Assembly: GCA_041752635.1 (NCBI GenBank)
Contig: JBGSWC010000074.1
Coordinates: forward strand, 1 to 17,686
Direction of reading: 5' to 3'
DNA: 17,686 nt
Source: JBGSWC01 sp041752635
GTDB taxonomy: Bacteria; Planctomycetota; Planctomycetia; Pirellulales; Lacipirellulaceae
The stretch's first letter is position 1; every line of letters begins with the position of its first letter. Shown piece by piece: positions 10,631-16,752 of the stretch. Below the pieces are notes generated by a model, which made no database searches, was not told the DNA's origin, and was given only the letters and a program-made list of their open reading frames with translations. The position numbers and the translations under genes are program-made.

Positions 10631-10726
10631 GAGACTCAAGTCATCGCGTGAAAGAAATCGCCGTGTCACCGAACTATCATCGAAAACTCGCAAATAATGT
10701 CTCTGTGTCCTCTGTGACTCAGTGGT
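10606..10726. repeat. MITE-like element with inverted ends overlapping the sco 3' end, before coxB
   Basis: The left end is ACCACAGAGCGACGGAGAG then CACTGAGAG (10606-10633). The reverse complement of the right end (10699-10726) is ACCACTGAGTCACAGAGGAC then ACAGAGAC. They agree at about 20 of 28 bases. The right end shares the GAGTCACAGAG core with the element at 9232-9365, so the two belong to one family, but their interiors differ. The left end contains the final sco codons and stop; the right end lies eight bases before the coxB ATG. Confidence 0.65.
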
Positions 10727-10734
10727 AAAAAACA

Positions 10735-11796
10735 ATGAGCAACCTAACTCAAACACTCCCGATCGCCGGTTTCTGGTTTCGCGAAGGGGCCTCGAACTTT
10801 GCGCCCGAAGTCGACGGTCTCTACATGTTGATCCTGTGGATCAGCCTGGCGTTCTTCGTACTGATCGTCGGGGCAATGGCCCTGTTCGTGGTGAAGTACC
10901 GCATGCGTTCCGGCCATCGAGAAGAGAACTCGCCGAGCCATAACAACGCGATCGAAGTCACCTGGACGATTATTCCGACGCTCATCGTGATGGTGATTTT
11001 CGTGCTTGGTTTTGTTGGCTTTTTGAACATGGCCAACCCGCCCGAAGACGCCTATGAAATCAACGTCATTGCCAACAAATGGAACTGGAACTTCGTTTAT
11101 CCTGGGGGTGTTGAAGACCCCAACCTGCACGTTTGGAAAGATCAGCCATTCAAGCTGGTGCAATCGTCGAAGGATGTCATCCACAGCCTTTATATACCTG
11201 CGTTTCGCATCAAGATGGACTGCGTGCCGGGCCGCTACACCTATCAGTGGTTCATGGTTGATCGGCTTCCCGAGCGCGACGATGCCGACAACATCGATAA
11301 CGCAGGCCGGATGCCCGACGGGTCAGACGCAGAGGTCGGTTTCGATTTATTTTGTGCCGAATACTGTGGCACCGGTCACTCGTCGATGTGGGCCAAGGTC
11401 ATCGTCCACGAGTCGAAGGCCGAATTCGACAAATGGTACGAACAAGCGTCGCAGTTGTTCTTCGACAAAGATGGCAATCGGCTGCCACTCGACGAAGTGG
11501 GAAAGCTTCTCTACCTCAAGAAAGGGTGTATCCAGTGTCACTCGCTCGATGGCTCGGCGAAGGTCGGACCTAGCTTCAAGATTACGGCCGACGAATGGGG
11601 GACCGACGCCAAAATGACGACCGGCGAAGAAGTGACAGTCGACGAGAACTACGTCCGCCAGTCAATCCTAGAACCCAACGCAAAGTACCGTGCCGGTTAC
11701 AAACCGGGGATGCCTGTAATTGGGCTGAAAGATACCGAAGAAAGTCCTGAAATCGACGCCCTTATCGCCTTCATCAAAAGCCTGAAGGACAAATAA
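10735..11796 (+). CDS. coxB: caa3-type cytochrome c oxidase subunit II with fused cytochrome c domain
   Basis: Subunit II receives electrons and passes them through CuA to subunit I. The 353-residue protein has two transmembrane helices (about 29-54 and 75-98) and a cupredoxin domain with CuA ligands His150, Cys207, Glu209, Cys211, His215 and Met218 (CAEYCGTGHSSM). A C-terminal cytochrome c domain has CIQCH at 265-269 and likely axial Met326 (KPGMPVIG), which defines the caa3 type. Compared with the family, the stretch before the CuA loop (about 178-200, rich in Asp, Asn and Arg) looks like an insertion of about 20 residues. There is no Shine-Dalgarno sequence; the start directly follows a repeat element. 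The gene lies two bases before coxA. The attached heme domain is the natural acceptor for electrons from ActE. Confidence 0.96.
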   Translation: MSNLTQTLPIAGFWFREGASNFAPEVDGLYMLILWISLAFFVLIVGAMALFVVKYRMRSGHREENSPSHNNAIEVTWTIIPTLIVMVIFVLGFVGFLNMANPPEDAYEINVIANKWNWNFVYPGGVEDPNLHVWKDQPFKLVQSSKDVIHSLYIPAFRIKMDCVPGRYTYQWFMVDRLPERDDADNIDNAGRMPDGSDAEVGFDLFCAEYCGTGHSSMWAKVIVHESKAEFDKWYEQASQLFFDKDGNRLPLDEVGKLLYLKKGCIQCHSLDGSAKVGPSFKITADEWGTDAKMTTGEEVTVDENYVRQSILEPNAKYRAGYKPGMPVIGLKDTEESPEIDALIAFIKSLKDK

Positions 11797-11798
11797 AC

Positions 11799-13499
11799 AT
11801 GATTGCCACTACTGCGCAACTTGAACCCTCTAATTACCTTAACTGCTCGAAGGGGTGGAAGTCTTGGGCTTTCACGCTCGATCATAAACGGATTGGCGTG
11901 ATGTATCTCGTTGGTGTACTCTCGGCGTTTTTGCTGGGGGGCATTTTCGCGATCATCATTCGCCTCGAGCTGCTCACCCCCGCCGCCGACCTGCTCGGTC
12001 GCGACCCCACCGCCGCGAAGGACCGCTACAACGAATACTTCACGCTCCACGGGGCGATCATGACGTTTCTTTTTATCATCCCCAGTATTCCCGGGTCGCT
12101 GGGCAACTTTTTTCTGCCAATTATGCTGGGCGCAAAAGATGTCGCCTTTCCGCGGATGAACTTGATGAGTTTCTATCTGTGGGTCGGTGGCGCGATTTTC
12201 TTTCTGAGCGCCCTGCTCATGACCGGCCTCGACACTGGCTGGACCTTTTACACGCCTTACAGCATTGAAACCAACGCGGCCGTGATACCGGCCACCATTG
12301 GCGTGTTCATTCTCGGGTTCAGCTCGATTTTCACCGGGCTCAACTTCGTGGTGACGATTAACACGATGCGTCCGCCGGGCATGACTTGGTTTCGGATGCC
12401 GTTGTTTCTGTGGGCCACCTATTCGACCGCCATAATTCAGTTGCTGGCGACGCCGGTCATTGGTATCACAGTGCTGTTGCTGCTCGCTGAACACACGCTC
12501 CAGATCGGTATTTTCAACCCCGCCTACGGCGGCGACCCGGTGCTCTATCAACACTTCTTTTGGTTCTACAGCCACCCGGCTGTCTATATCATGATCTTGC
12601 CGGCGATGGGCATCATTAGCGAAGTGCTGCCGGTGTTCTGTCGCAAACACATCTTCGGCTACAAATTCATCGCTTTTTCGAGCGTGGCAATCGCGCTGAT
12701 TGGCTTCCTCGTTTGGGGCCACCATATGTTCGTCAGCAGCCAAAGCAATCTTGCCGCGGCCGTGTTTAGCTTCTTGACGTTCTTTGTCGCCATTCCGTCG
12801 GGCATTAAGGTCTTCAACTGGCTCGCGACGATGTACAAGGGCAACATCCGCCTCGCTACACCCATGTGCTATGTGTTGAGCTTCCTATTTCTGTTCACTA
12901 TCGGCGGACTCACCGGATTGCCGCTGGGTGCCTTGGCGACCGACCGCCCACTTCACGACACCTATTTCGTGGTGGCTCACTTTCACTATGTGATGATGGG
13001 GGGCACGCTCATCGCGTTCCTTGCTGGTATCTTCTATTGGTGGCCGAAAATGTTCGGCAAAATGTACAACGAATTCTGGGGCAAGGTCTCGGCCGCTATC
13101 GTGTTCGTCGGGTTCAACCTCACCTTCTTTCCGATGTTCATTCTCGGGACGCAGGGCCAAGCACGCCGGTACGCCTCTTACGAGCCCGTCTTTCAGCCAC
13201 TTCACATCACCGCCACATGCGGGGCGCTCCTGCTTGGCTTTGGCCTCTGTGTCGCGGCTGCCGTGCTGGTTCACTCGCTATTCTACGGTCGCAAAGCCCC
13301 GATGAACCCATGGGGATCCGCCACGCTCGAGTGGACTTGCACATCGCCGCCAATTCATCACAATTTCGACGAGACCCCCTGGGTTGGTGATCCCTATATT
13401 TACGACAACCTTGTGTGGGATCCCGAAATCGAAGGCTACGTTGAAAAGACTCCCAGCCGCCCGGGAATGAAACCACTCGAACAACCCGCTCACACGTAA
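11799..13499 (+). CDS. coxA: caa3-type cytochrome c oxidase subunit I, A2 type
   Basis: This is the catalytic subunit that reduces oxygen and pumps protons. It has 566 residues and about twelve helices. Expected metal ligands are present: His84 and His396 for heme a, His394 for heme a3, and His259, His308 and His309 for CuB, with Tyr263 as the cross-linked tyrosine. In helix VI the sequence is FWFYSHPAVYI: the D-channel glutamate of A1 oxidases (GHPEVYI) is Ala261, and Tyr257-Ser258 take its place. This YSHPxV motif defines the A2 subfamily, as in Rhodothermus and Thermus caa3 oxidases. The K-channel region (SSQSNLAAAVFSFLTFFVAI) is intact. The start lies two bases after the coxB stop, with GAAGGA inside coxB as a plausible ribosome site. 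Subunit III is encoded separately. Confidence 0.97.
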   Translation: MIATTAQLEPSNYLNCSKGWKSWAFTLDHKRIGVMYLVGVLSAFLLGGIFAIIIRLELLTPAADLLGRDPTAAKDRYNEYFTLHGAIMTFLFIIPSIPGSLGNFFLPIMLGAKDVAFPRMNLMSFYLWVGGAIFFLSALLMTGLDTGWTFYTPYSIETNAAVIPATIGVFILGFSSIFTGLNFVVTINTMRPPGMTWFRMPLFLWATYSTAIIQLLATPVIGITVLLLLAEHTLQIGIFNPAYGGDPVLYQHFFWFYSHPAVYIMILPAMGIISEVLPVFCRKHIFGYKFIAFSSVAIALIGFLVWGHHMFVSSQSNLAAAVFSFLTFFVAIPSGIKVFNWLATMYKGNIRLATPMCYVLSFLFLFTIGGLTGLPLGALATDRPLHDTYFVVAHFHYVMMGGTLIAFLAGIFYWWPKMFGKMYNEFWGKVSAAIVFVGFNLTFFPMFILGTQGQARRYASYEPVFQPLHITATCGALLLGFGLCVAAAVLVHSLFYGRKAPMNPWGSATLEWTCTSPPIHHNFDETPWVGDPYIYDNLVWDPEIEGYVEKTPSRPGMKPLEQPAHT

Positions 13500-13509
13500 A
13501 CGTATGGTT

Positions 13510-13602
13510 GAGTGTGGAATGTGGAATGTGGAGTGATAGCTCTCGCTTCGCTCGTCCAACAGTTTGCCACTCATCACTCATCACTCAACATTCATCACTC
13601 CG
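13510..13602. repeat. Inverted 7-base repeat array between coxA and coxC
   Basis: Left units are GAGTGTG, GAATGTG, GAATGTG, GAGTGAT (13510-13537). Right units are CACTCAT, CACTCAT, CACTCAA, CATTCAT, CACTCCG (13568-13602). The arms are approximately reverse complementary and enclose about 30 bases with CTCGCTTCGCTCG. The right arm ends three bases before the coxC ATG, so there is no room for a Shine-Dalgarno sequence. Confidence 0.8.
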
Positions 13603-13605
13603 CAC

Positions 13606-14769
13606 ATGTCCGACCACGCCGACCATCATCCGTTTCAGGCTCATCATTTCGATGACATGGATCAGCAGTTCGATGCTGGCAAGCTCGGCATGTGGCTGTT
13701 CCTTGCCACTGAGGTGCTGTTCTTCAGCGGCATGTTCGTCGCCTACACGATCTTTCGGGTCAACCATCCCGAAGTTTTCGTCAACGCTCACCACTACCTC
13801 GACAAGTGGCTCGGCGCGTTCAATACAGTCGTGTTGCTCGCGAGCAGCCTGAGCGTCGCCTGGGGGGTGAGGTGTGCGCAACTCGACAACCGCAAAGGGC
13901 TGGTCGCCTGCTTGGTGTTCACGCTTGGCTGCGCGGGATTGTTTATGGGTGTGAAAGCTGTCGAATACACGCTGAAGTTCTATGAAGGCGTCTTCTGGGC
14001 CGGTGACTACGCCCCGCCGGCCGTGGGGTCACACCCCGATCTGACGGTTGCTTATGCAACGGTCAATAACATTGCCATCGGTACAGCTGTTGTCGGTGGG
14101 CTGTTAATCGCGGGGGGATTCTTCAGTGGACTGGGCAAGCAGATGCGCGGCTGGGTGCTGCTGTCGCTCGGCGTCGCGGTGGCATCGGTTGCACTCGGAA
14201 TTGTCGGTGCCCAGGGCATTCAATCGATCGAACCTCACCTCGAATCGGCACAAAACAGCCTCAAGAGCGCCCTCGGATTCGCTGTCGAGACAACTGAACA
14301 TGGTGAACACGGCGGCACACACGATGGTGAACACGATGCCAGCCACCAAAAAGCCAGCCATGACGAAGGCGAAGGCCACGACACCGAAGAAAACGAAGAA
14401 GGCACGGAATCGGCAATTGCAGCCGACAACAGTCCCGCAGTCGACGAAGACCTAGAGCCCTTTGCTGGCCAACCAATCATGGTGCCTGGTGCTGACCGAA
14501 TCGATCCCAGCAAAATAGAATTGGCTATTCCAACGAGTAATGAAAGAAGGTACGAAGGCATCTTCTTTAGCATTTATTATGCGATGACGGGCGTTCACGC
14601 CCTTCACATCCTCGGCGGCATTGGCGTTATCGTCTGGATCACCGGCCGCAGCGCCCTTGGCCAGTTCAGCCACGCCTATTTCGGACCGGTCGAATATGTT
14701 GGCCTTTATTGGCATCTTGTCGACTTGATTTGGATCTTCTTGTTCCCGTTGCTCTATCTAATTCACTAA
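13606..14769 (+). CDS. coxC: Cytochrome c oxidase subunit III with a large His/acid-rich insertion
   Basis: Subunit III stabilises the oxidase core. The N-terminal part (KLGMWLFLATEVLFFSGMF, about 26-44, then a second helix near 70-88 and VKAVEYTLKF at about 116-125) and the C-terminal part (FFSIYYAMTGVHALHILGG at about 320-338, ending YWHLVDLIWIFLFPLLYLIH) are clearly subunit III. Between them, residues about 128-316 form an insertion: two extra hydrophobic segments (about 152-173 and 182-203), then a soluble stretch very rich in His, Glu and Asp (about 229-285). The total of 387 residues compares with roughly 200 for a typical caa3 subunit III. I chose ATG 13606, since the in-frame TTG at 13564 would translate the upstream repeat. 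The N-terminus is also His-rich. Function is secure; the role of the insertion is unknown. Confidence 0.93.
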   Translation: MSDHADHHPFQAHHFDDMDQQFDAGKLGMWLFLATEVLFFSGMFVAYTIFRVNHPEVFVNAHHYLDKWLGAFNTVVLLASSLSVAWGVRCAQLDNRKGLVACLVFTLGCAGLFMGVKAVEYTLKFYEGVFWAGDYAPPAVGSHPDLTVAYATVNNIAIGTAVVGGLLIAGGFFSGLGKQMRGWVLLSLGVAVASVALGIVGAQGIQSIEPHLESAQNSLKSALGFAVETTEHGEHGGTHDGEHDASHQKASHDEGEGHDTEENEEGTESAIAADNSPAVDEDLEPFAGQPIMVPGADRIDPSKIELAIPTSNERRYEGIFFSIYYAMTGVHALHILGGIGVIVWITGRSALGQFSHAYFGPVEYVGLYWHLVDLIWIFLFPLLYLIH

Positions 14770-14781
14770 CGAGATTTCCCC

Positions 14782-14809
14782 GGCCCCTATCCTCCGGCCC
14801 CCGACTCCC
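14782..14809. repeat. Degenerate 7-base repeat array between coxC and coxD
   Basis: The units GGCCCCT, ATCCTCC, GGCCCCC, GACTCCC run from 14782 to 14809. They are C-rich, degenerate and in register, and end six bases before the coxD ATG. This is the shortest of the heptamer arrays and, taken alone, the weakest. Confidence 0.45.
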
Positions 14810-14815
14810 TGACAA

Positions 14816-15163
14816 ATGTCCGCTCACACTCACCACATTACCAGCCTGCCAGCGCTGTTCGCCACGTTTGCGGCGCTCATCTTCTTGACGTTCATCACAG
14901 TGCTGCTAGCGGCCTTTGACCTGGGTGAACTCGACATGGTGGTGACGCTTAGTATTGCTGTCGTCAAGGCCGCGCTCGTTGCGCTGGTCTTTATGCAACT
15001 CATGTATGACAAAGTGCTCAACAGCGTTATTCTGGTTGGCTCGTTGTTATTTGTGGCCCTTTTCCTGGGCATCGCGCTCATGGATAGCCTCGAATATCAG
15101 CCTCAGATCACGGGATATGTACAAGACAATCCGCCGGCGCCGGTGACCGAAACGGCGGAATGA
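14816..15163 (+). CDS. coxD: caa3-type cytochrome c oxidase subunit IV
   Basis: A 115-residue membrane protein with three helices (about 13-33, 42-62 and 68-88), ending in a short Pro-rich tail. The layout and the segment VVKAALVALVFMQLMYDK match the prokaryotic subunit IV family of aa3/caa3 oxidases, a small non-catalytic subunit thought to stabilise the complex. It directly follows coxC and is the last gene of the cluster. The TGA stop ends on the first base of the palindrome that probably terminates the operon. No Shine-Dalgarno sequence is visible. Confidence 0.9.
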   Translation: MSAHTHHITSLPALFATFAALIFLTFITVLLAAFDLGELDMVVTLSIAVVKAALVALVFMQLMYDKVLNSVILVGSLLFVALFLGIALMDSLEYQPQITGYVQDNPPAPVTETAE

Positions 15164-15218
15164 TTGTGGCACGATTCTCCGAATCGTGCGCTCACGACTC
15201 GGAGAGTCGTGCCACAAT
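15163..15218. terminator. 26-base-arm palindrome between convergent genes, likely two-way terminator
   Basis: The left arm is 15163-15188 and the right arm 15193-15218, with a four-base loop. The arms begin and end with ATTGTGGCACGA and TCGTGCCACAAT and pair at 24 of 26 positions; both mismatches become G-U pairs in one RNA direction. Each arm is itself nearly palindromic (CACGA-CTCTCCGAG-TCGTG type), so a cruciform is possible. It fills the gap between coxD and a convergent small gene. It may act as a terminator in both directions; the doubled palindrome is also the form of REP/REPIN dispersed repeats. No long T run follows. Confidence 0.7.
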
Positions 15219-15222
15219 GGGC

Positions 15223-15414
15223 CTACCGTCGCCTGAATATCTCACCAATCGTCGCGACGACAATCAGCGTCGCCACCGGAGCGGCAATACCCCACAGCAC
15301 CACGGTTGCCCGGTCGACGTAGTCCCGCATGAGCGCGCCGCCCACACCAGCCGCGATGGCGACGATCGTCGTGAGCATCAGCAGCGTTCGGATGTTAAAT
15401 CGGTGGCGTGCCAT
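15223..15414 (-). CDS. Small membrane protein of a planctomycete-like type, function unknown
   Basis: The protein has 63 residues. It starts MARHRFNIRTLLMLTTIVAI, a basic stretch followed by a first helix (about 8-26), then a short polar loop and a second helix (about 38-57), and ends in EIFRRR. The RFxIRTLLxLTT start is one I associate with many short planctomycete membrane proteins; the assignment rests on pattern memory. The frame stays open further upstream, but those extra residues would overlap the cysteine desulfurase and look unlike a protein start. Its first codon lies 11 bases from the desulfurase start on the other strand. No function can be given. Confidence 0.65.
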   Translation of the reverse strand: MARHRFNIRTLLMLTTIVAIAAGVGGALMRDYVDRATVVLWGIAAPVATLIVVATIGEIFRRR

Positions 15415-15419
15415 ATAAT
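15414..15419 (+). promoter_or_regulatory. Consensus TATAAT between divergent starts, possible leaderless promoter
   Basis: A perfect TATAAT -10 box lies six bases before the cysteine desulfurase ATG (15426). Transcription from it would begin at or very near the ATG, giving a leaderless message. No good TTGACA-like -35 is seen at the normal distance. It overlaps the start codon of the small minus-strand gene, so expression of the two genes could interfere. Confidence 0.35.
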
Positions 15420-15425
15420 TGCAGT

Positions 15426-16604
15426 ATGCCCGATACCCCGCTGCTCGAAAACAATTTTCTCGACCACAACGCCACGGCTCCCCTAGCGCCGGAAGTGGCG
15501 GACGCGATGTACGATTGCCTAATCGCTGGGCTCGCAAATCCGGCCAGCCAACACGCCGCAGGGCGGTTCGCCCGGCGGCGACTCGAAGAGGCCAGGCAAA
15601 CCGTCGCCCGAATTCTGGGCGCGAAGACAACCGGCATGGATGCCGACAAGGTGATCTTCACCAGCGGCGGCACCGAGAGCAACAACATGGCGCTGCGGGG
15701 CATCGCAGCACGGGCTGCGCAAGATTCGCGGCACATTGTCATCTCGCCAATCGAACACCCCAGTATCGCGGTCTTGGCCGAACAGCTTGTTCGTGAAGGC
15801 TACGAAGTTGATCGTTTGCCGATCGACTCAGCAGGCATTGTGTCAGTCGACGCGCTCTCTGACTTGATCCGCCCCGATACGCGGCTCGTGAGTGTGATGC
15901 TAGGAAACAACGAAACGGGCGTCGTCGAACCGATACAGGGGTTGGCCGCAGTATGCCATGCTCAGGGCGTGCCGCTGCACACCGATGCCGTACAATGTGT
16001 CGGCAAGGTGCCGGTCGACTTCACCGCGCTCGGCGCGAGTGCGATGAGCGCGACAGCCCACAAATTCCACGGACCGCTTGGCATTGGCGTGCTTATCGTG
16101 CGCCACGACACGGTTGTTGACCCGCTGCTGGTGGGGGGTTTTCAACAAGCGGGCATGAGGGCAGGAACCGAGCCGGTTGCGCTCGCGGTCGGCATGGCGG
16201 CGGCGCTGGAACTTTACCAACGCGAAGCCAACGCGCGATTCCATCGCATGACCGAACTTCGCAACCAATTCGAGTCGCTCGTACTAAAAGGCGTCAGCGA
16301 AGCCCAAGTTATCGCGGCCGATGTCGAGCGATTGCCTCACACGTCGAACATCGCTTTCATCGGGTTTGATCGGCAAGCACTCGCGATGGCTCTCGACACG
16401 GCCGGCGTTGCTTGTAGCACCGGCTCGGCCTGTGCCAGCGGGTCGAGTGAACCTTCACCCGTTTTGCTGGCGATGGGCTGTGACTTAGCCGTCGTGCGAG
16501 GCTCGTTGAGGTTCAGTGTGGGTGCTTTTACGACGATTGCCGAGATCACTCAGGCCGCCGAGCGCATCTGTTTGTGCTGCACCAAGTTACGGCACGCGAA
16601 TTGA
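15426..16604 (+). CDS. Cysteine desulfurase, NifS/IscS-like, PLP-dependent
   Basis: This enzyme converts cysteine to alanine and holds the sulfur as a persulfide for iron-sulfur clusters or tRNA modification. The 392-residue protein has the fold-type I aminotransferase landmarks: FLDHNATAPL near the N-terminus, TSGGTESNN (79-87), IEHPSI with His111, TDAVQ (187-191), the PLP lysine at 213 in SATAHKFHGPLG, and the catalytic Cys336 in CSTGSACASGSSEPS, a loop of NifS/IscS type instead of SufS type. A GTG at 15408 is in frame, but ATG 15426 gives the usual N-terminus. It stands apart from the oxidase operon, facing away from a small minus-strand gene. A supply role for ActB clusters is possible, but general Fe-S or tRNA thiolation duty is as likely, so I assign no nifS or iscS symbol. 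Confidence 0.9.
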   Translation: MPDTPLLENNFLDHNATAPLAPEVADAMYDCLIAGLANPASQHAAGRFARRRLEEARQTVARILGAKTTGMDADKVIFTSGGTESNNMALRGIAARAAQDSRHIVISPIEHPSIAVLAEQLVREGYEVDRLPIDSAGIVSVDALSDLIRPDTRLVSVMLGNNETGVVEPIQGLAAVCHAQGVPLHTDAVQCVGKVPVDFTALGASAMSATAHKFHGPLGIGVLIVRHDTVVDPLLVGGFQQAGMRAGTEPVALAVGMAAALELYQREANARFHRMTELRNQFESLVLKGVSEAQVIAADVERLPHTSNIAFIGFDRQALAMALDTAGVACSTGSACASGSSEPSPVLLAMGCDLAVVRGSLRFSVGAFTTIAEITQAAERICLCCTKLRHAN

Positions 16605-16678
16605 CTGGCGAAAGTCGCTTCAAAATCGACTCCGACGCTCCCTGTTGGAATCAAAATCGGGTACAATTTCTGCTTGCG

Positions 16679-16705
16679 CCAGAGGCCCTCATGATGGCCC
16701 TCTGG
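16679..16705. terminator. Hairpin between the cysteine desulfurase and the DnaA-like gene
   Basis: CCAGAGGCCC (16679-16688) and GGCCCTCTGG (16696-16705) form a stem of seven plus two pairs with one C-C mismatch and a seven-base loop. It lies 74 bases after the desulfurase stop and 47 bases before the DnaA-like start. No T run follows, so it is a weak terminator candidate; it could also be a leader structure. A TACAAT at 16662-16667 just upstream resembles a -10 box without a clear -35. Confidence 0.4.
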
Positions 16706-16752
16706 CACACTCATTTTCACAGGGACTTCATTCTCGCAGGGACGGCGCCGAC

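Noticed and set aside
9232..10726. Insertion sequence
   Set aside because: The inverted ends enclose only about 65-80 bases and no transposase frame; at most non-autonomous elements.
11697..12743. 348-codon minus-strand frame opposite coxB/coxA
   Set aside because: Low-complexity His/Arg/Glu-rich translation antisense to subunit I; a codon-bias artefact.
13564..13605. Earlier TTG start for coxC
   Set aside because: It would translate the CACTCAT heptamer array; ATG 13606 gives a normal His-rich subunit III start.
15415..15630. N-terminal extension of the small minus-strand membrane protein
   Set aside because: The extension overlaps the cysteine desulfurase and is Arg-rich without pattern; MARHRFNIRTLL is a natural start.
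16605..16752. Replication origin next to the DnaA-like gene
   Set aside because: No DnaA-box-like TTATCCACA cluster or AT-rich unwinding stretch is visible in these 148 bases.
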